From: Euglena gracilis
Taxonomy: Eukaryota; Euglenida; Euglenophyceae; Euglenales
Assembly (NCBI GenBank): GCA_039621445.1
Contig: CP154954.1
Location: 63,570,046 to 63,634,045, forward strand
Direction of reading: 5' to 3'
DNA length: 64,000 nt
Below, one piece after another: positions 44,307-55,320 of this stretch (position 1 is its first letter; every line of letters starts with the position of its first letter). Made by a program: the position numbers and the translations under genes. Under the pieces are notes generated by a model. That model did no database searches. It saw only the letters and a list, made by a program, of their open reading frames with translations, and was not told where the DNA came from.

Positions 44307-47300
44307 ACACACACACACACACACCTGGAAATGAATGGGCTTGGACAGCCAGAGGGCCCCTGGCAGTCTGGCACAGATGGGCTGCTTGTCCTCAAGGAGG
44401 ACCCAACCGTTGCCTGCCAGACCGCGGGTTAGAATCGGCGTTTTCGATCCAACACACAGAACAAGGAGTCGAGCTCATGGACCTTGAGTTCGACGTTGGT
44501 TTGGTGCCGCTGGAGTTCGGCCAGCCAGCTCTGGAAGGGGAACATGCCATGCAGGCTTCGCCACCAATTTCTTGAAAATACACCGACTGGACGATGTGGG
44601 GGCGACCTGTCAATCCCTGCCAATCCCAGCTTCACCCCCAGATGCCGAACACATCTCACCATTCTTGCAATTTATTGGTCATGTGCTGCCCCGTTCCGCG
44701 ACCAAACGCCATAGCCTCTTGCAACAGAAGTTCCCTATGTCCCAAAATACCAAAAATAATATATACAAATATGTGAAGTACCAGCATTAGATTATATTGT
44801 GTTCCATTACATTTTATTGGGAAAGAAATGCTTGCAAGACACTTGTTTTCTTTGCAACGTTGCAACGTTGTCCACAAAATGCAGCGTTAATGGAAATCTT
44901 GGAGTCGTAAAATGCGAAATGCCGGAGACATTGAGATGGTGCACCAATGCAAAAGAGCACTTTGCTTTGTCTTGTTTTTTCCCCCTATTTTTTTTGCCTT
45001 GTGTTTCGCAAATGAATGATAGAACTCCAGAAGATTTCACACACACAGTTTCATTTTTGCAGCAAAATGAAATTTATGCCAAAGCAATGCAACGCTGGGA
45101 TCTTGTGCTTTGCAAAACAAGATAAATATTAAGAATACCATTCCATGTTCTTTGACTGAAGGGGTTCAGAGACAGAAACGTCCAAACCGGGGGCTTGGCG
45201 TCCGACGCTGGTTTCTGCTCTCAGCAAACGAGCCAACGACCAAAAGGACCAAAGGATGCCAACGATTTCACAAAAGCCCTCAGCCAGACCACACCTGTAT
45301 CGTGGGGTCTTCCTCCTCGTCGGCGAAGACGTTGTAGATTTCGGCAAACCCCGGCGCCACCACGGGGCTGCACGGCCCCTCCGGCAGCCAGCAGTCCTGC
45401 ACTGGCTCCATCACTTGGACACGGGCAAGCACCTCTGGTCATACCCCCAGAACTAGCCACGTCCACAGGCATCCCAGCTGTCCCGAATTCTGCGAGAGAT
45501 GTGGACAGAAAAAATGTTGAAGTGGTTCCCGTGGGTGGGTCTACGCCCCCCCCCCGGAGATCTACCAACCCGCGACGGGATTTTTTGAAGAAAAAAACAC
45601 ACCAACAGCTTGACCAGCAACGCAGTCTTGCTGTTGGATGGGGCAGACATCGCGGTTGGACATGGCCAAGGACCCAGGGGAAACTTCCAGTCGGACCCAG
45701 TCACGCCCAGCCACAGGGGTGCCTGGGCATGGACCACCTCCCCCGGCACCTCCACCACGTCTGCTGCAGCGCAGATGGCTTCGTGGACCGTGACGTTCTC
45801 ATACAGGAGCAGCTGCGGCCTCTGGGAGGGGGAAACAAGGCCTGCGGGCATAGAACGGCTGCCATATACGCGTAGCCATCGTGTCTGCCGAAGCCAGTTG
45901 GACATTAGCAACATTTTTGTCCCTTTTGGTTCTGACACGAACCGAAACACGATACCACCCCACCTTCTCCGAAAAAGTACAAGATCCAGGGCGGCCTCGA
46001 AAAAAGCGTCTGGGTGACTTTTGCAGGATGAAGCACACATTGTTGGTTGGAATCAATAAAAATGCACAAATCAGGAAAGGGGGAGAAAGAAAAGAATCTG
46101 GGGGAAAATAACAAAATAATAAGAAGATTTATATAGACTGAAGCATATCTCTCCCAAGTGTAAACCCCCTGGGGTATTTTATTTGGGCAGCCGAAGTCGG
46201 GGGGGGGGGTGCCTCCCCCCCAATTAACATTGACAATCTTGACGGTCCAGACGGGGGCACCTGAGCAAAGCAAAACCAGACCGCGGTCACAGTCCCGGAG
46301 AACACCGCCAGGAAAATGCTGACGATGGTCGTCCCAACGATGAAACCCCCGACGCAGTAGAACACGACCCGCGGGCGGGCACCCCCTTCCTGCGCGCGGC
46401 GAGGACTACGCCTTTGCAGTAATCCCTGGGGTTGAGTGGTGGGAATGCCAACATGATCGACAGCCCTGCGCTCGAGTGGCTAAACGCCATGAAAGAAAAT
46501 GGCCAGGCTTTTTGTCGTTCAAGGGTTTGCTGATTCCTTCAGGGGGGGACAGCTGGGGGAATTTCACCATCTCTAAAGATGCAGCTCCAATGGCAGAAGG
46601 TTTTTTAAGGCCAAAAAGATGCACAATGGACCTCCAGTCGTTTGGGAGGAGAGCAATCTCCCTGGGCAATCCCTCGAAAAAAAAAAACAACTGGAAAAGC
46701 AAAGCATGCAAAAAAAAATGCGACTTTTGCAAAATTGCCCATGCGTAAAAAAAGCATAAACTACTAATGCACGCAAATTTTCAAGATTTTTGAATTCAAA
46801 AAAATTACAAAGTATTCAACTTGAAATATCCCCCCACAGGTTAACCCCCTTTCAGCATGCACAGGAGGATTTGGTGAAGAGAAATAAAAAAGATTTGGAC
46901 CAGAAGAAGCGCTACGGGAACAACCCCGAACGCATCCAGAAGGGAATGTGCCAAAATATCTATCCAAGATGCTTCCCGGAAGAGAAAACAAACCAAAAGC
47001 GCGATATCCAAAAATATTCATTGGCCGGCGTTACCATGAAAATCTTCGCACCAAATTACTGATTCCCTGGGTATGATGATGTTGCATCCCCAAATATATT
47101 TTGTTTATGCTTTGTGGGTCTTTCTCAGTTTCTGCAAAAATTTGAATTTCGAGATATAAAATCTCAAAACTGGAATGACTTTTTGTGGATTTGGTAAAAA
47201 AAATGCGTTCACTGCATTTTTTGTACGAAATTTCCCCGCCCATTTGCTCCATATTTCTTCTTGGCGGTTCACGAAGGGCCGCCCAGCACCCCTCCCACCT

Positions 47301-50038
47301 GCAGTGCTGCGTTCCTCAAAGGGGGGCCCCGGCCATCCGTACTCCTCCCGGGGCCGCAGGAGGCCCATCACGCCGCTCACCGCGAAGCCCCCCAAAAGGC
47401 CGGCCAGGGTCAGCAGGGAGTCGAGGCGGCAGAGGGCTTCAGTGGCCCGCTGCCGGGGCGGCTCGGCGAGGAGGGCGGCGGCCGCCTGGGGGGGGGGGGA
47501 CAGGCGGACGTCCTGAAGTCCTGAAATCCCGAAATCCCGAAGGACTCCTTTTTCTTGGGCGGGTCCACGCCCCACCCCCCCCCAAAAAGGATCCCTTCGG
47601 GGGCTTTGGGAGGGAAGGCCGAGCAGGAATGGAAATGACTGCCAGGCTTTATTTTGGCTGTGTGAAGGGCCCCTGGTCACACAGTTTTCCACCGACCCCT
47701 GGGGAGGGGAGGCGGCGTCACTTCCACTGTTCCAAAAACTAGCCAGTTGCCTTTTCGGAAAACCAGTCGGCAATGACCCTGGGGGGGGGGGCTTCAGCCA
47801 CTCTGGAATCCAAGGGAAAATTGACCACAAACACGGAAAAAGACAAAAAAAATCCGGTGCTTTCGGGTCACTGAAGCTTTTCGACCCCTCCCGGGGGAGG
47901 GAGGGGGTCTGGTCCGGCACTGACCAAATGATTGTATGGCCCTGGCAAAGAGAAACCTTCTGGCGGTACCCCTCCCCAGGAGTACCCTCGAAAATAAAGG
48001 TCACATTTCAGTATCATGGGCAACAAAGGATGATGAATGCCATGTTGGTATGATGGCATACTAAATTTGTTCAATAAATATTTCACATAGTCTTCCAAGC
48101 CTCCTGCAAAATGGCAAAATTTTTGAATTCAAGCACATCTCACAATCACCATCCCCAACTCTGTGTCACCAATTACTGCAGGATCACAGCGCACCTTTGA
48201 TGAGGCATAATAGTCAGCACCATGCTGCATTTGATGCGCGAAAGCGAAGATGCTTGCCACGCGGTTCCAATACGCAGGGCAAATCAGACCGCAACAAGAA
48301 GCCATGCCGCAGATTGGTTGCAGAATGGAGGCGGCAACGACAGAGCCTGAAAATGTTGGAACAGAATCAAGTTTGCTCAGCAGATCGTTGAACGACCCTC
48401 CCCTGCCCAGAGACCTAGCTCAGGCTGGAAAAAATTTGGGCTGGAAGGGAAAAGCTCTCCAAACTCAGGGTCTAACCAGGTGCAAAAAGCGAAACCACAC
48501 AAACACCTGAAAGAAAAACTTGCGAGTTGTGCGAAAAATCGATGGTTGACCAAAATCTTCAACTGGGCGGCCTGATTTTCGACTGGCTTTTGCCCGGTTT
48601 GAACCCGGTTTTGCAAGTCAAGTGGCCGGAAAAAAATACAACTCGTCGATGGGTGGAGGGGGTCCAGGGCGGGAAAAAGACTGCTGGCTGGCTTCCTGGG
48701 TGGCTGGCTGGCTGGGTGGGTGGGAGTCCCTCCAGCTTTTACGCGTCTTGTTTTGGTTCCAGTGCTTATATCCCCCCCCCCAGGCCAGCCAACCGAAAAC
48801 AACCTGGCGAAGAACAACTGAAAACGACCCGTTGAACCAGTGAAGAAAAATGAATGAGGCCCGGTGCTATCATATTTGACGTGACCATCCAACATTCAAC
48901 TTCATTCATTTTTTTTTGTGCAACCTATCATTATGGAAATCATTTTGGGCAATTTTCTCCCAAAAGAAACACATTTGGGAATAAGGGGCAGGGAATTAAG
49001 TGAGCGGGGAGGGGGAGGTCAGACCCCCTCCCCCGTGGAAAAAAAATTCTGGCACAAAGAGCCGGGAAAATTTTTGGGGCTTCAAAAGAGCCCCCAAATC
49101 CTGTTTTCGCATACTTCTTATTTGGAAAATTGGCAAACAAACACCAAAACTTTCATCTTCCCTGGCGTGAAGTTCCGGAGAGAATTTTTTTTTTGGTTCT
49201 TGGGGGGGTCCCGGAACCCTCGGTCGGAGGGGGTAACCCCCCCCCAATAAGTGCACGGGTGCGCGCATTTTAAGACGTAGTTTCGGACCCCAAGGGGTGT
49301 GCACTTATTAGGGCAGTGCGCACTTTTTTGGACAAAGCCGAAAATACTCATGTTTCCCCCACTCTTTTTCAATTTTCCCCCTATTTTGCGATTTCAAGCA
49401 ATGAGTCAAGTGATTATGTGTCAAATTTGGGCTTGGGGGATAGAAATAGTTGGTCTGAGAAGGACAATTCTGAGAATTATGTGTGCGTTCCGACCTAAGA
49501 TGTAACATTAATTTCTCCTTTGGGGGGTTGCGCACTTTTTAGGGAGGTAGTTTCGGACCCCTGGGGGGTGCGCACTTATTAGGGCACTGCGCACAATTAG
49601 GGCACTGCGCACTTATTAGGGGGGGTTTAGGATGGGAGGTAGTCTGGACCCCCCCCCCCTGCACCAAACCAATGTTATTACCATGGTAAAAGGGATGCCG
49701 AGAATCAACCATCGATTCCATGACGTCATAAAACCCACTTATAACCTCACCGCATTTCGGCCGACTAAGCAAAACAACCCTGAGTCATCCTGGTGGGTTT
49801 TAAATGGGTGGTGGGGTGCTCAGAGAGTTTACAACTAGCGCAGTCAAAATGCATTCACCAAAACCAATCGGCACCATGGCTGAATATTCCACCCAGAACT
49901 CACACACCAAGGGTTACGGAAAATGACTGGATAAAAGAGCTGAATGGTTGGTCTGGGGGCAGACCCTCCGAATGGCCATGCTGCCACCTTCAGGGGGTCG
50001 CCATCGCCAGGTGTCTGGATGGAATCCAACATCAAATA

Positions 50039-50071
<33 letters not shown>

Positions 50072-51690
50072 ACCCACCCACCCACCCACCCACTCGCTCA
50101 CCCACCCACCCACCCACCCACACATACACAATCACTCACTCACTCACACACGCACACGCGCACACACACTATGTACATTTCCCACTGACTGGCACGCCCC
50201 TGACCAGTACCACCCCACTGCAGCGCGGCTGCTGGCGCAGTAGAGGACGTGCTTGAACACATTGCAAGTCGCGAGGATGAGGAGCAGCCCGATGCCCCCA
50301 AAGCAGCACCGCCGCGGAATATACATAAAAATTAAAGATGTAAGGGATGCCACAGCCCCTGTTTAATGAATGTGGAGCTTGGCATTGGAGCGGAATTGAA
50401 TGGTTGTCAAGGTGCTCTTTATTTGAAAGAGCACCAGGCAAAGACGCCTAATGCTTTTTGTGCCATTTGCTTCATGAAAAGAAAGTTCCTGGAAACATCG
50501 GAATGCAATTCAACAGATCATATTACTGTCACAGGGAAAAAAACATCTGGAAAAATATGCATGACGTATAACATAAATTCTGATACTGCTTTGGCCAACG
50601 TAATCCCACAGCGGGGTATATGTGGTGCCCTGCCGCCAGCCGGCGGTGACACACAGGAACAAATAGCCAAATGCCCATGCAACGAAAGATGTCAGCAGAG
50701 GGCACACCCAGATTGTTGGATACTGCAAACAGCAATGAGAATGGTGAAAACAAACAAGTAAAACGATGGCAATCAATTCAAAAATAAAACGAATATTGTT
50801 CGACAGGTGATGAACAAAAACCAATTTCCAAAATTTGTATTTTAAACATAAAAAAATAATAAGGCCTGCTTTAATTTTCAGCATTTTGTCTTGCAAAGGA
50901 AGAGACCTGGCTGTGCTAGTCAGAAAAGAGATCACCATCTTTGATGGAATCAAACACTTAAAACTGGCAATTGTGTCCCACCCCTTCAGAAACTTGTTTC
51001 ATTAAGGTAAAGATGGAGTATGTGCGATTGAAATCTGTCTTTTTATCGCCTTTCTGCATGCCTTTGAAAGTGCGTGACGAAATTCCAAAACGTTAGCATG
51101 CTCTTAGCAAGCCCTTTGAAAAATCCACAGAAAGCGTTGTGGAATATTTTCACAAGACCTTTGGAAAAATGCTCAACATAAAAACGGGAATTGAATTGCA
51201 GAGAAACACACCATGTCCACTGGTGCTAAGCACGCCGAGAACAAAGGCAGCGCCTTTTGGATGTGTCGGCCGTTGATACAAACCCAGACGAAGACACAGC
51301 CGGAGGAGGTCCACAGAACAATCGCCCAGGCCCATGCCGCCAGCCAGGCAGCCAGTCCCATCCCAGCAAGTGGGGCCAAATGCCAAAGGTCCGCAGCAAG
51401 CAACAAGCAGGCAACTAAGTCGTTTGAATTTCATTTTTCATTTTTTTTGAAACATATTTGTGGAGACTTCGGTGTTGGCCCCATCCTTGACACTTGCCCG
51501 GGAGTCCCAAAATGAGGGCGATGAGGACTCCGACAGCGAAGATGGCCGGACTCAGCCAGAGAAATAAGGCGAATGATGCAGCGAACAGCAACTGCGAAGC
51601 AAAAAAAAATGAGGGGCATGAGCACACTGACCTGCCACTTCGAGGTGGCTTGGTGGCAACCAATCGCACCAAGGCAGGGGGGGGGGCAGG
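38508..51690 (-). CDS. unrecognised multi-pass membrane protein, multi-exon gene (gene-level span)
   Basis: At least sixteen coding segments are read right to left. N-terminal ones hold hydrophobic spans: 51632-51690, 51498-51591 (LLFAASFALFLWLSPAIFAV), 51226-51358 (GLAAWLAAWAWAIVLWTSSG), 50238-50298 (GGIGLLLILATCNVFKHVLY), 47299-47485 (LLTLAGLLGGFAVSGVMGLL), 46261-46389 (VVFYCVGGFIVGTTIVSIFL). Later ones look soluble: ~45700-45821, 45295-~45437, 44456-44530, ~43540-43648. One more TM segment is at 42743-42837 (CAALSVVALVLVGFTNGYW). Then come 41994-42087, a Pro-rich exon ~41620-41800, ~41300-41352, 40087-40275 (Cys-rich), 39262-39312, and 38508-38573 with the stop. Several joins are in phase, but some gaps and phases are unsolved, so this could be two adjacent genes. 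The first exon and start codon were not identified and no family was recognised. Confidence 0.55.
39262..39312 (-). CDS. membrane-protein gene, exon MDEALVVCMLQLLRHFG
   Basis: Seventeen codons follow a strong pyrimidine-rich TTCATGCAG acceptor in phase 0. The exon ends in GGG before CCAGG. Confidence 0.7.
39471..39530. repeat. ATG/ACG trinucleotide repeat
   Basis: About twenty units of GATGAT and GACGAC type. Asp, Met or Ile/Val frames across it are artefacts. Confidence 0.9.
40087..40275 (-). CDS. membrane-protein gene, Cys-containing exon
   Basis: Sixty-three codons lie between a plain AG acceptor and a GAG/GTGTGC donor, phase 0 at both ends: ARSAEDRFCPTFVGKLTRHA, FQPSDSECGRAFEGVGKCSM, IHRGRTGIGMRCTATPPQLP. 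Four cysteines suggest a folded, perhaps lumenal or extracellular, part. Confidence 0.7.
40526..40549. repeat. (TA)n microsatellite
   Basis: About twelve TA units followed by CAGGAGG, in a membrane-gene intron. Confidence 0.9.
41300..41352 (-). CDS. membrane-protein gene, exon HDMDRDIFALAK
   Basis: The frame SIHDMDRDIFALAK ends at AAG/GTGTGT. The same frame stays open (VCWRHGAVTEFLATALLRIN) to about 41240, so the exon may be longer. Confidence 0.45.
41620..41800 (-). CDS. membrane-protein gene, Pro/Ala-rich exon
   Basis: A GC3-rich frame reads CLATAGPPGPAGRPTSTSDA, AAPSLPTTAGRPPAPQHITP, PPTIPPAPLVRR. It looks like a disordered linker. Boundaries and frame are uncertain because all three frames are open. 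Confidence 0.4.
41994..42087 (-). CDS. membrane-protein gene, exon with GTAGGT donor
   Basis: After CACCACAG the frame EAAPARGASPGYAPAMTRQA then VAVHSHRPVCW ends exactly at TGG/GTAGGT. Immediately beyond a 12-base C/G run, a shifted frame gives KGIFVPERRGQPNPVQLSAG up to a GTAAAT donor (about 41884-41952). Either a very short intron or a homopolymer length error separates the two. Confidence 0.5.
42743..42837 (-). CDS. membrane-protein gene, exon with one transmembrane helix
   Basis: It follows a TTTTTTGCTCAG acceptor and reads GEGLDVMHRGRQCAALSVVA then LVLVGFTNGYW, ending before GGCCAG. A Met in this frame followed by the hydrophobic run could be mistaken for a signal peptide; the acceptor argues for an internal exon. 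Confidence 0.6.
44095..44325. repeat. CA and CCCA compound microsatellite
   Basis: (CA)n with interruptions and a block of (CCCA)n. It is intronic. Confidence 0.95.
44456..44530 (-). CDS. membrane-protein gene, exon SWLAELQRHQTNVELKVHEL
   Basis: Twenty-five codons lie between a CCCTTCCAG acceptor and a TGT/GTGTTG donor, phase 0 at both ends. The segment is amphipathic and probably helical. Confidence 0.6.
45295..45437 (-). CDS. membrane-protein gene, exon with DCWLPEGPCSPVVAPGFAEI
   Basis: The frame VLARVQVMEPVQDCWLPEGP, CSPVVAPGFAEIYNVFADEE, EDPTIQ ends at a CAG/GTGTGG donor. It is acidic and Cys-containing. The 5' end is uncertain by about 15 nt. Confidence 0.65.
45700..45821 (-). CDS. 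membrane-protein gene, exon RPQLLLYENVTVHEAICAAA
   Basis: A CTCCCAG acceptor leads in phase 0 to RPQLLLYENVTVHEAICAAA, DVVEVPGEVVHAQAPLWLG. The 3' donor is undecided (GCCCAG or GGC/GTGACT). Confidence 0.6.
46261..46389 (-). CDS. membrane-protein gene, transmembrane exon with plain AG and GT borders
   Basis: Forty-three codons, EGGARPRVVFYCVGGFIVGT, TIVSIFLAVFSGTVTAVWFC, FAQ, lie between GCGCGCAG and GCTCAG/GTGCCC. It is one or two strongly hydrophobic helices. Both borders are conventional and in phase 0. Confidence 0.75.
47299..47485 (-). CDS. membrane-protein gene, transmembrane exon (LLTLAGLLGGFAVSGVMGLL)
   Basis: A poly-C tract and CAG acceptor lead to AAAALLAEPPRQRATEALCR, LDSLLTLAGLLGGFAVSGVM, GLLRPREEYGWPGPPFEERS, ending at CTGCAG/GTGGGA. 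Confidence 0.75.
49250..49640. repeat. GCGCACTTATTAGGG repeat block
   Basis: GCGCACTTATTAGGGCA-type units occur about five times, with two copies of GTAGTTTCGGACCCC. It is intronic and non-coding. Confidence 0.7.
50040..50170. repeat. CACT, CGCT and CCCA compound microsatellite
   Basis: CTCACTCACTCACCC-type units and (CCCA)n, ending in CACACGCACACGCGC. It is intronic. Confidence 0.9.
50238..50298 (-). CDS. membrane-protein gene, transmembrane exon (GGIGLLLILATCNVFKHVLY)
   Basis: It begins after CTG plus 5 nt. The intron's 5' side AGCACC pairs with its 3' side GGTGCT. The leftover G of the previous exon completes Gly, giving SACLGGIGLL in frame. It ends before CGCCAG. Confidence 0.7.
51226..51358 (-). 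CDS. membrane-protein gene, transmembrane exon (GLAAWLAAWAWAIVLWTSSG)
   Basis: After CTG plus 5 nt the frame reads GLAAWLAAWAWAIVLWTSSG, CVFVWVCINGRHIQKALPLF, SACL, ending in phase 1 before CACCAG. Two hydrophobic spans flank a short basic loop. Confidence 0.7.
51498..51591 (-). CDS. membrane-protein gene, transmembrane exon after a 40-nt intron
   Basis: A T-rich TTTGCTTCGCAG acceptor gives LLFAASFALFLWLSPAIFAV, GVLIALILGLP, ending at a GCAAGT donor (GC-AG type). The upstream donor TGGCAG/GTCAGT lies 40 nt away. Confidence 0.65.
51632..51690 (-). CDS. membrane-protein gene, short N-terminal-side exon
   Basis: The frame PCLGAIGCHQATSKWQ ends in phase 0 at GTCAGT, before the 40-nt intron. The 5' limit and start codon are not known. 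Confidence 0.45.
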
Positions 51691-51699
51691 TGCAGACGG

Positions 51700-54600
51700 C
51701 AGAAGGGGGGGGCAGGCCCCCGTGAAAACCATCGCACGCATGCCATTTAGACACTTAGACACTTGCAAAGGCAAAAACATGGCATCGGGAAATGCAGGGG
51801 AAACCAATCATTTGTGTGGCCGATCTCGCACTTAACACGAAGTTGGGTTGTTCTTTTGCGCACTCCAGTGAAGGAACTGTTTTTTTTTGTAAATCCAAAA
51901 TTGCCCCCCGACCCGTAAAAAAGAATTAGGATGCAGCCTGATGCCCCAGGATCGCAGGGGGAAACAAAGATTTTGAATTCGGGAAAATGCCCCAGACCAA
52001 GTGTCCGTACAGAATAAGACACAAATGAAATGAATCTTTCTCGTTTTGAATGTAATTCCTTAGGGTAAGCACGTGTTCATTTACACAGTAAGAGTCAGAC
52101 AGAGAATAGAGAGGATTTGTATAGACAGTGTGCAGATTGTAGCAGGGAAATCCGAAATCACACGAACAATCGTGATCAGCATGGATTCCAAAGTATGCTG
52201 GCGGGGAAAGTGTCATTCCTACCTCAGGCGTGCGTTGCTCCTTCGGATGGTTGGGGTGTGTTCAGAAATGTTGGCTCCTGCGTGCCACTGCGCAAAAAGA
52301 ACCCACTTGCATAAATGCGCACAAAGCCATTTGCACACAGCGGGAACGGGCAAAACTTCGCATAACCGCAGCAAATCCTTCATCTGAATGGACCACTTTT
52401 GCAATTGTGCAAACGCAAAGGAACCGGTAGGGCAACTGGCTAGTCGCCCAACCAGTCAGTCTACTAGCCAGCCCCCCACCATTCTAATGTTTGGGCTTAC
52501 AATTGCCCAGTCAGTTGCCCAGTCGACCGACTGGTCAGTACAGATGGGGGGGGGGCACTGGCTACGAGAGCAACTGGCCATCCAATATAATGCACCAGAA
52601 GGGGGGCCACTGACTACTGATATGCGATGTTGCCCCTCGATCAAAAGGTCTTTTCACCAGACGTCCAGCAATGGCCACAAAGTTCAGCCGCAACACACAG
52701 ACACACCTCCCCCCCCCCCCAGCTCATTGGCTCGGGCCATGTTGGCCAGGCTGGGGGGGGGGGCAACTTCGAGGGGGCGATGTTGACCCCAACGGCCAAT
52801 TGGGCCCACCGCCCCTTCCCAAATTTGCGGGGCGTCGACTTTTTAGGTCAGAATTTTCCTTCGGCATCAAAAGAATTTTCCTTGGCGGGGGTGCTGTGGT
52901 GGGGGGGGGTCGACGAGCCCCCACCAGGTTTCCGGTACAGCGCTGGCTGGGGGGGGGGGCAACGAGCCAGGGGGGGGGATTGAGCCGGGAGGGGGGAGGT
53001 ACTCCAGAACTTTGAAACTCCGAAATAAAACACCCACTTCCTGATTTTACTCAGACTCGAAACCTGCAGGTCGGTCGATCTGACTGAAAAGTTAATTTTG
53101 CAAGGTTCCTGACGCTTTCAGAACCCCCAGAGAACCCAAATTTCCGAAAAAAAAATGGTTACCGGGGTATGCAAACAAATGGCCGACACAAGGGATTTTG
53201 AGAGGGCCATCGGACAGCTCGGAAACAAAATGACATTTTTGACAAGTTTGTTGACTATGGAAATGTGTTTTGCTAAATTCTGGGCCAAAACAAAGCAAAT
53301 GAGTATGGGGGGGTTAAAAAAAGTCGATGACATCCCATTTTTGTACACTGGAGTGGCTGGTCGGTCGACTAGTCAACTGAGTTGGACTAGTTGGTCGACA
53401 AGCAGTCAGTCAACTAGTCAATTGACCAGTCGGTCGACTTGCCAATAACCCCCCACTCTAAATCACTGCGCCAACATTGTGTGTTCCTTCACGAAAACAC
53501 GCAAAAGAACCACTTCAGAAATTGCGGGAACCGTCCGTTCCATGGGTCATGGGGCATCGACAATTGAGTCTGCGAAAAACCAATTCTTCACCCGTAAACC
53601 ATCAAAATAAATGAAAATTCAAAGTTTAATTCTGGAAAGACGAAGTTGAAAGGTGCCCTTCACCCTAAGTCTGTTTAGCGAAAATTGAGGCACATTACAT
53701 TGCCTGCAAATGCATGCATTTTGCTGACTTTAAAATCTCTGCGTTCAGGAGGGCATATTGGTCAACACCCTGACATGCTTTCTTGACCCTCTCGGTATGC
53801 TGCACAAGCACCTCCATTCCATGGACACTGTCTTTCCACTCTCCTCCTGCTTCGTTCCAACCCTCGAAGCCTCAAAAAATCAATTAATTTTGGGAAACTT
53901 GCACAATTCTGCAAAAAAATTTGGCTTTGTGGAAAAAATCATGTGGGAAAATGTGAAAAACCTCAGACCCCAGGTCCAAAACCTTGCACTGACCACAGAT
54001 TTGGTCGCCAGGACATCTTGAAATTCTGTAGCCGTGCAGACTGTGAATGCAACAATTTTTCAGTCTTTTGGAGGCCCAAGGGAACCCCAAAGAAGTTTTC
54101 TATACAATTGACATGTGGTGGTCCTCCTTCATCCACCAGAACTGTGTTCCTATGAAACACAACCCCAGCAACATAACAAATTTGGCCACACAGCATGGTT
54201 CTGAGAAAACAGGAATTGGCTCCAAAACCTGCCCAAAAAATCGCAGAGCATTGTATCTCCATCCATGTCGACATTTAGCAACCCAAATCACCCTCTTTTC
54301 ATCAAACAACCAGCGATGGCCACAAAATTCATTTACCCTGCACAGGATTCTTACTGCGCACTCAAAGAGGAGGGAGTGCATGTGTGTTTCTTGAAGGGGG
54401 GAACTCATGCCGTCCCCCAACACAAAAAAAGCACATTGTCTGGATAACATCCCCTGCCAGAACCAAGAAGCACCAAGAAGCACCAGAATTGTTTCTCATC
54501 CATTTTTCAAAAAAGAAAATATTTCTTTTCTCGTCACCCATCTAGATAGGAGGAATAGAGTGTTGTTTAAGCTGGAGGGTACCCATCTCCTGGAGGCCCC

Positions 54601-55260
54601 AATTTCGCCTCTGCCATGTCATGGCTCTGACTGAGTTGGTGCCCAATCTACAATATTGGTTTGCAGCATGGGACATCAACTTGCCCGCAAGGGCACCCCT
54701 GTGCTTTGGGAACACCAGCCGGCTTTCGCCCTGTTGCCGCAGATGATTACGTGTCTTCGGCTATGTCTGTGCCTCCTCCTTGATGCCATCACAGCAGCCA
54801 CCGCCCCTCTTGGCCGTCCATGCAATTACGCATCTATGGTTGTGGCTCCGTAGTTTGAATCGACACCGAGGGATGTGGTCGCACTCTCTACCTTCTCCCC
54901 CAATCCTCATGTGGTCGCACTCTCTACCTTCTCCCTCAATCCTCTCCCCTCCTAAGTTTTCCCCATCTTGAATGACATGAAAGATCCTGCCAATTATATT
55001 ACTGTGTCTGAGCATACGTGCAGTGTTGATGGCATTTCATCCCCTCCCTCAATAACACAATCTATACCCTTTTGCCCCCTTGGTGCCAACCAACCTTGCA
55101 ACGAGCTGGTAAACTTCCTGAAGTGGAAATCAATGTCATACATGGATGCCATGGAGTACTCCCCCAACACAGAGAGATGGAGCCAATGCCTTCTTCACAC
55201 TAGACAATGACTCTTTGATGGGGTGCTTAAAGGTGCTCTGCCCTAACCACAACATTCCAC
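51700..55260. other. no gene recognised; degenerate open frames at 53700-55560
   Basis: Plain intergenic sequence with one GTCGACTAGT-rich stretch (53360-53440). From 53700 the plus strand carries broken frames with some protein-like text (for example ANYITVSEHTCSVDG and LKVLCPNHNIPLHVKPRH), as in a decayed transposon gene, but no domain is recognisable. Confidence 0.35.
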
Positions 55261-55268
55261 TGCATGTG

Positions 55269-55320
55269 AAGCCCCGCCACTTGTGCATGCGATTTATCAC
55301 ATGCACAAGTGGCGGGGCTT
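55269..55320. repeat. perfect 21-bp stem hairpin with 10-nt loop
   Basis: AAGCCCCGCCACTTGTGCATG at 55269-55289 and its exact reverse complement at 55300-55320. It lies at the edge of the broken open frames. Confidence 0.95.
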
